From Shewanella sp. Choline-02u-19 (GTDB lineage Bacteria > Pseudomonadota > Gammaproteobacteria > Enterobacterales > Shewanellaceae), in contig NZ_PJBE01000013.1 of the NCBI RefSeq assembly GCF_002836205.1, positions 1,612,001-1,676,000 on the forward strand: DNA of 64,000 nt, given 5' to 3'. Within the stretch, counting starts at the first letter, position 1. Every line of letters begins with the position of its first letter. The position numbers were made by a program, and so were the translations under genes. Positions 18,669 through 26,015 of the stretch are shown piece after piece. The notes under the pieces are model-generated. The model had not been told where the DNA came from. It saw only the letters and a list, made by a program, of their open reading frames with translations, and ran no database searches.

Positions 18669-19937
18669 ATGGCAAATTTCATAGATAGAAGGCTCAATGC
18701 AAAAGGCAAGAGTACCGTCAATCGACAGCGATTTATTAATCGCTACAAAAAACAGATAAAAAAAGCGGTCAGTGATGCTGTGACACGCCGTAGTGTCACA
18801 GACGTCGATAAAGGCGAGAAAATAAGTATCCCCACCCGTGACATAAGCGAGCCCACATTTCACCAAGGTCAAGGCGGAATACGAGAACGAGTTCATCCTG
18901 GAAATGATAAGTTCAGCCGAGGTGATCAAATTGAAAGACCCCCTTCAGGCAGTGGTCAATGTGCTGGACAAGGTGAAGCCTCTGATTCTGGCGAGGGAAA
19001 TGACGAATTTGTATTTGAAATCTCAAAAGATGAATATTTAGAGTTACTGTTCGAAGATTTAGAGCTGCCTAACCTACAGAACAATCGACTTAATAAACTA
19101 GTTGAATATCAAGTCTATAGAGCAGGCTTTACCAATAATGGCGTGCCCGCTAATATCAATATAGTCCGCTCATTACGGTCCTCTATTGCACGCCGCATGA
19201 CCATGACCTCATCAAAAAAACGCATGCTAAAAGAGCTGCAACAAGAACTGATGGAACTTGAAGGCACTGCAGGTTCTAACGCTGAGCGCATTCTATCCCT
19301 TAAAGCACAGATAGACGATCTACAACGAAGAATTAAAAAAGTCCCCTTTATCGACACTTTCGATTTACGTTATAACAATTATGCTAAGCGAGAAGTTCCT
19401 TCAAGCCAAGCAGTCATGTTCTGCCTTATGGATGTTTCAGGTTCTATGGATCAAGCAACCAAAGACATGGCAAAGCGTTTTTATATCTTGCTATACCTGT
19501 TTCTCACTCGCACCTATAAGAACTTGGATGTTGTTTATATCCGTCACCACACCCAAGCAAAGGAGGTTGATGAACACGAATTCTTTTACTCACAAGAAAC
19601 AGGCGGAACCATTGTTTCAAGTGCGCTTAAATTAATGCATGAGATCCAACAAAAGCGTTATCCAGAAAATGAGTGGAATATATATGCAGCACAAGCCTCT
19701 GATGGAGACAACTGGGCGGATGACTCTCCTTCTTGTCATCACATACTCGAAAAACAGCTATTACCTGTCGTGAGGTATTTTAGCTATATCGAGATCACTA
19801 ATAGAGCGCATCAAACACTGTGGCGAGAGTACGAAACATTACAGAAGACACACGCTAATATTGCGGTCCAACACATAAAACAAGCCGAAGATATCTATCC
19901 AGTGTTTAGAGAGTTATTTAAGAAACAGGCTGTCTAA
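18669..19937 (+). CDS. yeaH: YeaH/DUF444 (UPF0229) protein with von Willebrand-type domain
   Basis: 422 residues, UPF0229/DUF444 family. The N terminus (MANFIDRRLNAKGKS...) and the SIPTRDISEPTFHQGQGG stretch match E. coli YeaH. A Gly/Ser-rich linker around residues 85-115 precedes a helical part. The C-terminal half is a von Willebrand A-like fold with an intact MIDAS motif, DVSGSMD, around residue 253, which implies a metal-mediated protein contact. Start: ATG 18669 follows GGAGGTGCGC; the frame's GTG at 18663 lies inside the ribosome site. It is always found with PrkA and SpoVR, and probably scaffolds or adapts the PrkA AAA+ protein (inference). A 10-base gap separates it from spoVR. Confidence 0.93.
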   Translation: MANFIDRRLNAKGKSTVNRQRFINRYKKQIKKAVSDAVTRRSVTDVDKGEKISIPTRDISEPTFHQGQGGIRERVHPGNDKFSRGDQIERPPSGSGQCAGQGEASDSGEGNDEFVFEISKDEYLELLFEDLELPNLQNNRLNKLVEYQVYRAGFTNNGVPANINIVRSLRSSIARRMTMTSSKKRMLKELQQELMELEGTAGSNAERILSLKAQIDDLQRRIKKVPFIDTFDLRYNNYAKREVPSSQAVMFCLMDVSGSMDQATKDMAKRFYILLYLFLTRTYKNLDVVYIRHHTQAKEVDEHEFFYSQETGGTIVSSALKLMHEIQQKRYPENEWNIYAAQASDGDNWADDSPSCHHILEKQLLPVVRYFSYIEITNRAHQTLWREYETLQKTHANIAVQHIKQAEDIYPVFRELFKKQAV

Positions 19938-19947
19938 GGGGGACGTT

Positions 19948-21477
19948 ATGGACAAAACAGAAAAAAGAAAACCATTAGATGATGGACCCGATTGGAACTT
20001 CGATCTGCTTCAAACCTATTTAACAGAAATAGAGCGCGTCGCTCACCATTACCGATTAGACGCCTATCCAAATCAAATAGAAGTTATTACGGCCGAGCAA
20101 ATGATGGACGCTTACGCAGGTATAGGCATGCCTATTGGTTACACCCATTGGTCCTTCGGCAAACGTTTTATCGAAACGGAACAAGGTTATAAGCGTGGGC
20201 AAATGGGCTTAGCTTATGAAATTGTCATCAATTCAGATCCCTGCATCGCCTATCTAATGGAGGAAAATACCATCACCATGCAAGCCTTAGTCATGGCTCA
20301 CGCAAGTTTTGGTCATAATAGCTTTTTTAAAGGTAATTATCTGTTTAAGACATGGACTGATGCTAGCTCCATTATTGATTACTTAGTGTTTGCCCGAAAT
20401 TATATCAGTGAATGTGAGGAGTTACATGGTGTTGAAAGAGTGGAAAGCATCATTGATTCATGCCATGCACTCATGAGTTTCGGTGTAGATAGATATAAAC
20501 GTCCAAGTGAGATCTCCTTTAAAGAGGAGAAAATGCGTCAAAAAGATAGAGAAGCCTATTTACAGAGCCAAGTTAATGATCTCTGGCGCACCGTGCCAGA
20601 AACGCCTCAAGAACAGTTAAAGGCCAAAAAGCAACATTTCCCCGCTGAACCGCAAGAGAATATATTGTATTTCATTGAGAAGAATGCACCGCTTCTAGAA
20701 CCTTGGCAAAGGGAGGTTGTTCGCATTGTGAGAAAAATGGGCCAATACTTCTACCCGCAAAAACAGACCCAAGTGATGAACGAAGGCTGGGCTACCTTTT
20801 GGCATTACACCATTCTTAATCATCTTTATGATGAAGGGCTGGTGACCGATAGATTTATGTTGGAGTTTTTACAAAGCCACACTAATGTTGTCGTTCAACC
20901 CAGCTACAATAGCCCGCATTATAGTGGTATTAACCCTTATGCCCTTGGCTTCAACATGTTTATTGATATTCGTCGAATATGTGAAAAACCAACCGAAGAA
21001 GATAAACAATGGTTTCCAGATATTGCAGGCAGCGATTGGCTAACAACACTGCACTTTGCCATGGAAAACTTCAAGGATGAAAGTTTTATTAGCCAATATC
21101 TTTCACCTAACATCATTCGACAGTTTAAGTTGTTTTCGATCCTAGATGACGACAATAAGAATCACCTTGCAGTTTCAGCTATTCATGATGAACGAGGGTA
21201 CAAAGAGATAAGAGAAAAATTATCGCAACAGTATAACTTGTCTAATTTAGAGCCTAATATTCAAGTCCATAATGTGGAAGTATCGGGTGATAGGTCTCTA
21301 ACACTGCGTTATGTTCCAAACGCGAGGATCCCGTTAGCTGATAGCCGACATGAGGTTGTCAAACATATCCATCGTTTATGGGGATTTGATGTGCGGATTG
21401 AGCAAGCTGAAAATGGAGAGAACAAAGTGATAGCCGCCAGCCCTGAATGCAAGCTTGATAACTCCGCGAATATTTAA
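19948..21477 (+). CDS. spoVR: SpoVR family protein (YcgB)
   Basis: 509 residues, full-length SpoVR/YcgB family, named after a B. subtilis spore-cortex gene although this organism does not sporulate. Strongly conserved blocks match E. coli YcgB: DGPDWNFDLL near the N terminus, YTHWSFGKRF, HASFGHNSFFKGNY, NEGWATFWHY and YSGINPYALGFNMF. The His and Glu residues in these blocks (HxxxGHNSFF, NEGWA) suggest a metal-dependent active site, but no biochemical activity is established. The ATG start has GGGGGACG upstream. It is the last gene of prkA-yeaH-spoVR; in E. coli ycgB lies apart from yeaGH, so the three-gene operon here is a direct link between them. A terminator follows. Confidence 0.95.
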   Translation: MDKTEKRKPLDDGPDWNFDLLQTYLTEIERVAHHYRLDAYPNQIEVITAEQMMDAYAGIGMPIGYTHWSFGKRFIETEQGYKRGQMGLAYEIVINSDPCIAYLMEENTITMQALVMAHASFGHNSFFKGNYLFKTWTDASSIIDYLVFARNYISECEELHGVERVESIIDSCHALMSFGVDRYKRPSEISFKEEKMRQKDREAYLQSQVNDLWRTVPETPQEQLKAKKQHFPAEPQENILYFIEKNAPLLEPWQREVVRIVRKMGQYFYPQKQTQVMNEGWATFWHYTILNHLYDEGLVTDRFMLEFLQSHTNVVVQPSYNSPHYSGINPYALGFNMFIDIRRICEKPTEEDKQWFPDIAGSDWLTTLHFAMENFKDESFISQYLSPNIIRQFKLFSILDDDNKNHLAVSAIHDERGYKEIREKLSQQYNLSNLEPNIQVHNVEVSGDRSLTLRYVPNARIPLADSRHEVVKHIHRLWGFDVRIEQAENGENKVIAASPECKLDNSANI

Positions 21478-21494
21478 AACACATTTTTCAAACA

Positions 21495-21524
21495 CAAAAA
21501 AAGCGCCTATTTAGGCGCTTTTTC
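21495..21524. terminator. Bidirectional terminator between spoVR and rplY
   Basis: AAAAAAAGCGCCTATTTAGGCGCTTTTT: symmetric hairpin with A-run and T-run, serving both convergent genes. Confidence 0.88.
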
Positions 21525-21538
21525 AATTTACTTAAAAC

Positions 21539-21826
21539 TTAAGCAAATTTAAAGTCAATATGTTCAACTAAAATCTTGTACGCATGACGTTGCATGTCTT
21601 GAACTCGTACTAATACATCTTTACCATCTAAAGCGATAGTTAGGTCAGTATTGTAAAAATCGTCGTTCCCTTGGATGTTGATGATATCTTTATGATCAAA
21701 AACAATAGAGATAGCTTCTTTACCTGGACCATAGATAACAGCAGGAACTTTGTTAGCATGACGTAGGCGGCGGCTCGAACCTTTCCCTATTTCAGTGCGG
21801 ATTTGTGCAGGAATAGTATAAGACAT
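21539..21826 (-). CDS. rplY: 50S ribosomal protein L25
   Basis: Short-form (about 95 residues) L25, which binds 5S rRNA in the large ribosomal subunit. It shows the family pattern: an N-terminal beta strand SYTIPAQIRTE, then GKGSSRRLRHANKVPAVIYGP with the RNA-contacting basic loop, and VRVQDMQRHAYK near the end. It lacks the C-terminal CTC domain of long L25 forms, as in E. coli. Translation starts at ATG 21826 after a GTGAG site; the frame's upstream GTG at 21838 is part of that ribosome site. It converges with spoVR across a shared terminator. Confidence 0.95.
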   Translation of the reverse strand: MSYTIPAQIRTEIGKGSSRRLRHANKVPAVIYGPGKEAISIVFDHKDIINIQGNDDFYNTDLTIALDGKDVLVRVQDMQRHAYKILVEHIDFKFA

Positions 21827-21978
21827 AATAAAACTCACTTAATATAAATAAGATGTAAAAGATTACAGTAACGATTTTCGACCAACCATTACTGGCTAAA
21901 AGCGGGCGGATATTAACATAAAATTAAGAACTACACAAAATATTAATTGGGTTCACTTATGACTCATTAACGCCAAAC

Positions 21979-22527
21979 TTACCAGCTTCGGATAGGCCCC
22001 GTATCGATATGTACAAAACCAGAATTAGGATAATAACCGACACCGCCTAATTTAAGTGCAATGGCAGCACTTCTTACATCTGCGAGTTTCACACCAGGGA
22101 TAGCGATATCTAAGGCCATTCCTTTCATATGGTAACTTTTCTTTGCAACACCATGACTTCTTTTTGCCAACATTTCATTCGTTTTTGGAGAACGGTAGCC
22201 CGATATGATATGAAATTCATCATCAAAACTCAGTGATGTTTTCAATTGATACGCAAAATCAAATAAACGTTTATCCATAGGAACTGATTCATTCTGGCGA
22301 TGATCTCGTAGTACTTGATTAAAACCGGTCAAAATATCCGCTTGATAATCACCATCGATCCAATAGCTTCCCTGCTCTCTCTCACCGGTATGGCGGTTGT
22401 AAAACCCTAAACTGCGCACCCCCTTGGTTGAACGACTTGCCTGTGCCTTTGTTGGAAGCATAGAAAACATTGCAACACCACCAAGGCCTAATAATAACTG
22501 TCTACGAGCAGAACATACTACGGTCAC
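21979..22527 (-). CDS. mepK: MepK-like murein endopeptidase (YcbK/DUF882)
   Basis: 182 residues, the same length as E. coli YcbK/MepK, which cleaves the 3-3 mDAP-mDAP crosslinks made by L,D-transpeptidases. The N terminus has twin arginines (ARRQLLLGLGGVAMF), consistent with Tat export as in E. coli. The peptidase M15 zinc site is intact: SGYRSPKTN, then SYHMKGMALDI (His and Asp ligands), then FVHIDTG (His ligand). The start is GTG at 22527; the upstream ribosome site is weak. It lies 96 bases downstream of the L,D-transpeptidase gene on the same strand, so the enzyme that makes the crosslinks and the one that cuts them are probably co-expressed. Confidence 0.92.
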   Translation of the reverse strand: MTVVCSARRQLLLGLGGVAMFSMLPTKAQASRSTKGVRSLGFYNRHTGEREQGSYWIDGDYQADILTGFNQVLRDHRQNESVPMDKRLFDFAYQLKTSLSFDDEFHIISGYRSPKTNEMLAKRSHGVAKKSYHMKGMALDIAIPGVKLADVRSAAIALKLGGVGYYPNSGFVHIDTGPIRSW

Positions 22528-22623
22528 ACTTTCACCACTGACTACTTTTCCTACAACTGGCAGGCAAATTACCCTGTTAGTTTTAGGATTGCAAGTTATC
22601 CGTATAAAATATCGTTAAGTGTA

Positions 22624-24018
22624 TTATAAGTCGTTGATTTGAGCACTGGCGGTATCTGCAAAGCTAGTAGCAGCCCGTATTTGGTAGATGTCATTTCTAA
22701 ATTGTGTCTGATTGGACGCATCTATCCAAGCAGTCCAATAAACCAAATGCACGTTGAGAGTGGCATTTAACGCAAACCATTGGGTCCGGTTTCGGTCGGC
22801 ATGTCTATCGACCCATGTCTGTTTATCTTTAACTAAATTTGCCGCCATCCAATTAGCTAAGCCTTCAACATTTTCAACCCGTATACACCCTGATGAAAGT
22901 GCCCGATTACTGCGCTCAAACAAGTTTGGATCAGCCGTGTCATGAAGGTAAACACTAAAGTCATTTGGAAAATAAAATTTATAACGGCCTAATGTATTCG
23001 TTCTACCTGGACGTTGCACAAATCTAAAAGGAAAAGGTCCTCTTGCCAGATCACTCCACTGCTGCGGTGTTCTCACCACCAAATTATTATTACGATCAAA
23101 TACATCAAAATTACGCGTAGCGATATAATTACCGTCTTTTCTTACTTGTGGCAGCAAGTCTTTATGGAGGATTGTTTTTGGTACTCGCCAGCTCGGATTG
23201 ATCACGACATTAGAGATTGAACTACTAAGTAACGGCGTTGGTCTGTAAGGTTTTCCGACTATTACCCTTGAAAAAAGCTCAACCTTTCCCTTATTAAACA
23301 ATTCCATTTCGAATGCAGGTATATTGATCACCAGAAAACGTTCGTCACGTTGAGCCATAAACTCGGCTCGTTGGATATAATTTTTAGCCAGAATAGATGC
23401 GCGCTGCTCTGGGGGCACATTTAACCACTTTACCGTTTCAGGGCCAATAATCCCATCAGCTTTCAAGCCATGCCTTTGTTGAAAACGTTTTAATGCATCA
23501 ACAATATCTTCATTTAGCACTGTAGACTCTGTAACGGCACTTTTAGCATCACCAAGCAACCATAATCGCTTAACAATAACGGGAAAAACCGGATGATTTG
23601 TTCCAGGGCGGATCAAACCGTCAATGATTATCGGCTGCCACCAATCTTGTTCAGCTAACCATTGCAAATGGCGGATACGATTTTGAACCTGCAGATAACC
23701 ATTTAATTGTGGTTCTAAACCCATAGCCCTAACGAAAGGATCACTAATTTCAGTTAATCCTTTGTTTCTAATGGGTATATGATGTTCACTCCAAAATAGT
23801 TCGATATCACTTTCGAGCTGATTTAACTCTTTAGAGGAGAGTTTGTTAATAGAGAGTGCTTCTTTATACTGAACAAACTTGCCGTCAGTATCGACTAATG
23901 CAAGCAAAGACACCTGTTGGTATAACATCTTTTCAGCACGTGTAATTCGTTCATCAGCATATCCATTCAAGCTCATGAAAAGCATACTTATACAGCATAT
24001 GAAACCACAAAATCGCAT
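22624..24018 (-). CDS. ldtD: L,D-transpeptidase, YcbB/LdtD family
   Basis: 464-residue periplasmic L,D-transpeptidase that forms 3-3 crosslinks in peptidoglycan using a catalytic cysteine. Order of parts: signal peptide (about 1-21, ending NGYADE), a helical scaffold domain, a peptidoglycan-binding domain around residue 180 (LKRFQQRHGLKADGIIGPET) and the YkuD catalytic domain. The active-site signature is intact: YLHDTADPNLF followed by SSGCIRVEN. It is shorter than E. coli LdtD (about 615 residues), mainly in the N-terminal part, which is common outside enterobacteria. It is paired with mepK downstream. The start ATG 24018 gives the expected signal peptide. Confidence 0.92.
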   Translation of the reverse strand: MRFCGFICCISMLFMSLNGYADERITRAEKMLYQQVSLLALVDTDGKFVQYKEALSINKLSSKELNQLESDIELFWSEHHIPIRNKGLTEISDPFVRAMGLEPQLNGYLQVQNRIRHLQWLAEQDWWQPIIIDGLIRPGTNHPVFPVIVKRLWLLGDAKSAVTESTVLNEDIVDALKRFQQRHGLKADGIIGPETVKWLNVPPEQRASILAKNYIQRAEFMAQRDERFLVINIPAFEMELFNKGKVELFSRVIVGKPYRPTPLLSSSISNVVINPSWRVPKTILHKDLLPQVRKDGNYIATRNFDVFDRNNNLVVRTPQQWSDLARGPFPFRFVQRPGRTNTLGRYKFYFPNDFSVYLHDTADPNLFERSNRALSSGCIRVENVEGLANWMAANLVKDKQTWVDRHADRNRTQWFALNATLNVHLVYWTAWIDASNQTQFRNDIYQIRAATSFADTASAQINDL

Positions 24019-24122
24019 TTAACCACCCTATTAACATTCTAATGTTAAGTATGGCAAACAATTATGTTTTGTATATGACGTAATAAAGAATTAGCCTTTA
24101 TCAAAAAAATAAATTCAAGCCA

Positions 24123-24152
24123 ATAAAAAAGCTCCTACGATAGAGGAGCTTG
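24123..24152 (-). terminator. Terminator of the pilin-like gene
   Basis: On the minus strand: AGCTCCT-CTATCGT-AGGAGCT followed by TTTTT, 27 bases past the stop. Confidence 0.85.
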
Positions 24153-24178
24153 ATTAATAAAGATAAAAACCCTGTTAG

Positions 24179-24751
24179 TTATGGGTAACTAAGAACCCCT
24201 TTCTCAACCTCTGTCTTACCAGTATTGGGATAGTATTTTAGTACCCAGTTTTTTGCGTCTTTTGTACGATCATCAGCGATATAGTTGTAATAACAATAAG
24301 TATTAGCATTACTTAACACACCACCTGAATACCAATAAATAATGTCATCGCTTTTATCGAACGTATTGTTACCGTGGCTCTCTAAAGTATATTCGTCATT
24401 TTCAAGCAGGCCTTGCCATATTTCTTTGCAAAATTTTCCCTGCAGCCTTGTACCACTTTCACTCAAAGTGGTATCTATACCGAGTGGGAACCCCGTCACC
24501 CCTGAATCTAATGTCCCATCACCATAACAGCTTACATCGACTTGATAACCGCTTTTACCAGACGCCAACCAACAACTGTGATAAAGCTTCACACCAGAGG
24601 TAAAGCTGCCAAAAGTACTTTTAATCGACGCATCATGGGCATCTTGGCTTAGATTGATAAATTTTGGCGCTGCCACTACGGCTAAAATACCGAGCACAAT
24701 AATAACGACAACAAGTTCTATTAGGGTAAACCCTTTCGAGTTTTGCTTCAT
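24179..24751 (-). CDS. Type IV pilin-like protein (MSHA-type prepilin)
   Basis: About 190 residues. It begins with a short leader and a class III prepilin cleavage site, MKQNSKG|FTLIELVVVIIVLG, with the Glu at +5 required for assembly; PilD would cleave and methylate Phe1. The globular domain has four cysteines (SCW, SCYG, FCKE, YCYYN), enough for two disulfides, and resembles MSHA pilin-like proteins of Vibrio and Shewanella. The ATG at 24751 gives the canonical leader; the frame's upstream GTG (24763) would add four residues. No secretin, ATPase or other pilus gene is adjacent, so it is an orphan with its own terminator. Whether it is a major pilin or a minor pseudopilin cannot be told. Confidence 0.85.
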   Translation of the reverse strand: MKQNSKGFTLIELVVVIIVLGILAVVAAPKFINLSQDAHDASIKSTFGSFTSGVKLYHSCWLASGKSGYQVDVSCYGDGTLDSGVTGFPLGIDTTLSESGTRLQGKFCKEIWQGLLENDEYTLESHGNNTFDKSDDIIYWYSGGVLSNANTYCYYNYIADDRTKDAKNWVLKYYPNTGKTEVEKGVLSYP

Positions 24752-24904
24752 GCTTAGACTCACACATTAGATATTGTGGTGCAATATACATAAATTAACA
24801 GCTACTGTCATATGATGCATAAGCTTTTGAATTAATTAAGAACTTACTAAATAATGTCACTATAATTCATTACAAAACAACTGATTTACATTAACGTTTA
24901 AACA

Positions 24905-24933
24905 CAAAAAAGCCCCGACTAATGTCGAGGCTT
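24905..24933 (-). terminator. Terminator of the Gly-Cys-Leu tRNA transcript
   Basis: On the minus strand: AAGCCTCGAC-ATTA-GTCGGGGCTTTTTT, immediately after tRNA-Leu. Confidence 0.88.
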
Positions 24934-24939
24934 AAATGA

Positions 24940-25025
24940 TGGTACCCGAGGCCGGACTTGAACCGGCACGCCTATTAAGCGAGGGATTTTAAATCCCTTG
25001 TGTCTACCGATTCCACCACTCGGGC
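24940..25025 (-). tRNA. tRNA-Leu (anticodon TAA)
   Basis: 86-base class II tRNA. The minus strand begins GCCCGAGTGGTGGAATCGG; the anticodon stem-loop is GGGAT-TTAAAAT-CCC with TAA, there is a long variable arm, a T-loop GGTTCAAGTCC, and an encoded CCA. The acceptor stem closes with one G-U pair. Last of three tRNAs downstream of pgsA, as in E. coli (leuZ). Confidence 0.95.
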
Positions 25026-25107
25026 AAACTCGTTGATTTTGATGATACGTGTTATCGGTAGAAACACTGTAGTTAATTGCTTAACCACTCATCAAACTCT
25101 TAATCTT

Positions 25108-25181
25108 TGGAGGCGCGACCCGGAGTCGAACCGAGATAGGCGGATTTGCAATCCGCAGCATAGCCATTCTGCCATCGCGCC
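25108..25181 (-). tRNA. tRNA-Cys (anticodon GCA)
   Basis: 74 bases including encoded CCA. The acceptor GGCGCGA pairs with TCGCGCC; the anticodon loop is TTGCAAA in the stem CGGA/TCCG; the T arm is GGTTCGACTCC. It sits between tRNA-Gly and tRNA-Leu. Confidence 0.96.
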
Positions 25182-25191
25182 GGTGTTAAAT

Positions 25192-25267
25192 TGGAGCGAC
25201 ATATCAGGTTCGAACTGATGACCTATACCTTGGCAAGGTATCGCTCTACCAACTGAGCTAATGTCGC
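25192..25267 (-). tRNA. tRNA-Gly (anticodon GCC)
   Basis: 76 bases including encoded CCA. The acceptor GCGACAT pairs with ATGTCGC; the anticodon loop is TTGCCAA in the stem ATACC/GGTAT; the T loop is GTTCGAACC. First of the three-tRNA transcript, only 10 bases before tRNA-Cys. Confidence 0.96.
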
Positions 25268-25329
25268 GTTTCAATTTAATCTGTAATCTAGTTCTTGCTT
25301 AGTTCGCTTCCCCTTGACTACGGAATGGC

Positions 25330-25357
25330 ATTCTACCGATTTATATCGAAGAGTCAA
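25330..25357 (-). promoter_or_regulatory. Probable sigma-70 promoter of the tRNA cluster
   Basis: Minus strand TTGACT (-35, 25357-25352), 16-base spacer, TAGAAT (-10, 25335-25330), about 60 bases upstream of tRNA-Gly. The near-consensus boxes suit a stable-RNA promoter. Confidence 0.7.
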
Positions 25358-25419
25358 CGCTATATTTAGAGATAAACAACTGCTTGCGCACTAATTAATC
25401 TCATTGATTTTAAAACGAG

Positions 25420-25968
25420 CTACTCGGCTGTTAAATCGCCCCAAGCGGCAAGTATATAGCTCATCATTGACCAAAAAGTGAGAACTGCAGCAACATAAAA
25501 CAAACCAAATGCACTATAAGTAATAAAATCGTTTGGCTGCCATATTAATCCTGTAATCGCAGTCATCTGTGCCGCTGTTTTATATTTACCGATCCAAGAG
25601 ACGGCTACTGTGCCTCGTTTACCTATTTCAGCCATCCACTCTCTTAAAGCAGAAATAACAATCTCCCTGCCAATCATAAATAATGCCGGTAATGTCAACC
25701 ACACACTATCGTATTGAGCCACTAGCAGAACTAATGCAGTGGTCACCATGATTTTGTCAGCTACGGGGTCAAGGAAAGCACCAAATCGAGTCGATTGTTT
25801 TAGTTTTCGTGCAGCGTATCCATCGAGCGCATCGGTAACCGCGGCTAACCAGAAAACAAAAGCTGCGGCGAAAAGGGCCCAACTGTCAGGCATGTAAAAA
25901 AGAACGATAAACACTGGTAACAGTAACAACCTGAAAAGTGTTAACGCAATAGGAATGTTAAACGGCAT
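25420..25968 (-). CDS. pgsA: CDP-diacylglycerol--glycerol-3-phosphate 3-phosphatidyltransferase
   Basis: 182-residue integral membrane enzyme that makes phosphatidylglycerol-phosphate, the committed step to phosphatidylglycerol and cardiolipin. The CDP-alcohol phosphotransferase signature DG-x2-AR-x8-G-x3-D-x3-D is complete in DGYAARKLKQSTRFGAFLDP followed by VAD. Four or more hydrophobic helices are visible. It lies 47 bases downstream of uvrC in the conserved uvrY-uvrC-pgsA-tRNA order, so it is probably co-transcribed with them. The tRNA genes that follow have their own promoter. Confidence 0.96.
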   Translation of the reverse strand: MPFNIPIALTLFRLLLLPVFIVLFYMPDSWALFAAAFVFWLAAVTDALDGYAARKLKQSTRFGAFLDPVADKIMVTTALVLLVAQYDSVWLTLPALFMIGREIVISALREWMAEIGKRGTVAVSWIGKYKTAAQMTAITGLIWQPNDFITYSAFGLFYVAAVLTFWSMMSYILAAWGDLTAE

Positions 25969-26015
25969 TATAAAACCTAGAATTCAAAATCTGCGCTAAT
26001 CTTGCCTTAATTTTA

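Noticed and set aside
24950..25274. Short open frames across the tRNA cluster on both strands
   Set aside because: They overlap three clear tRNA genes and are translations of tRNA sequence.
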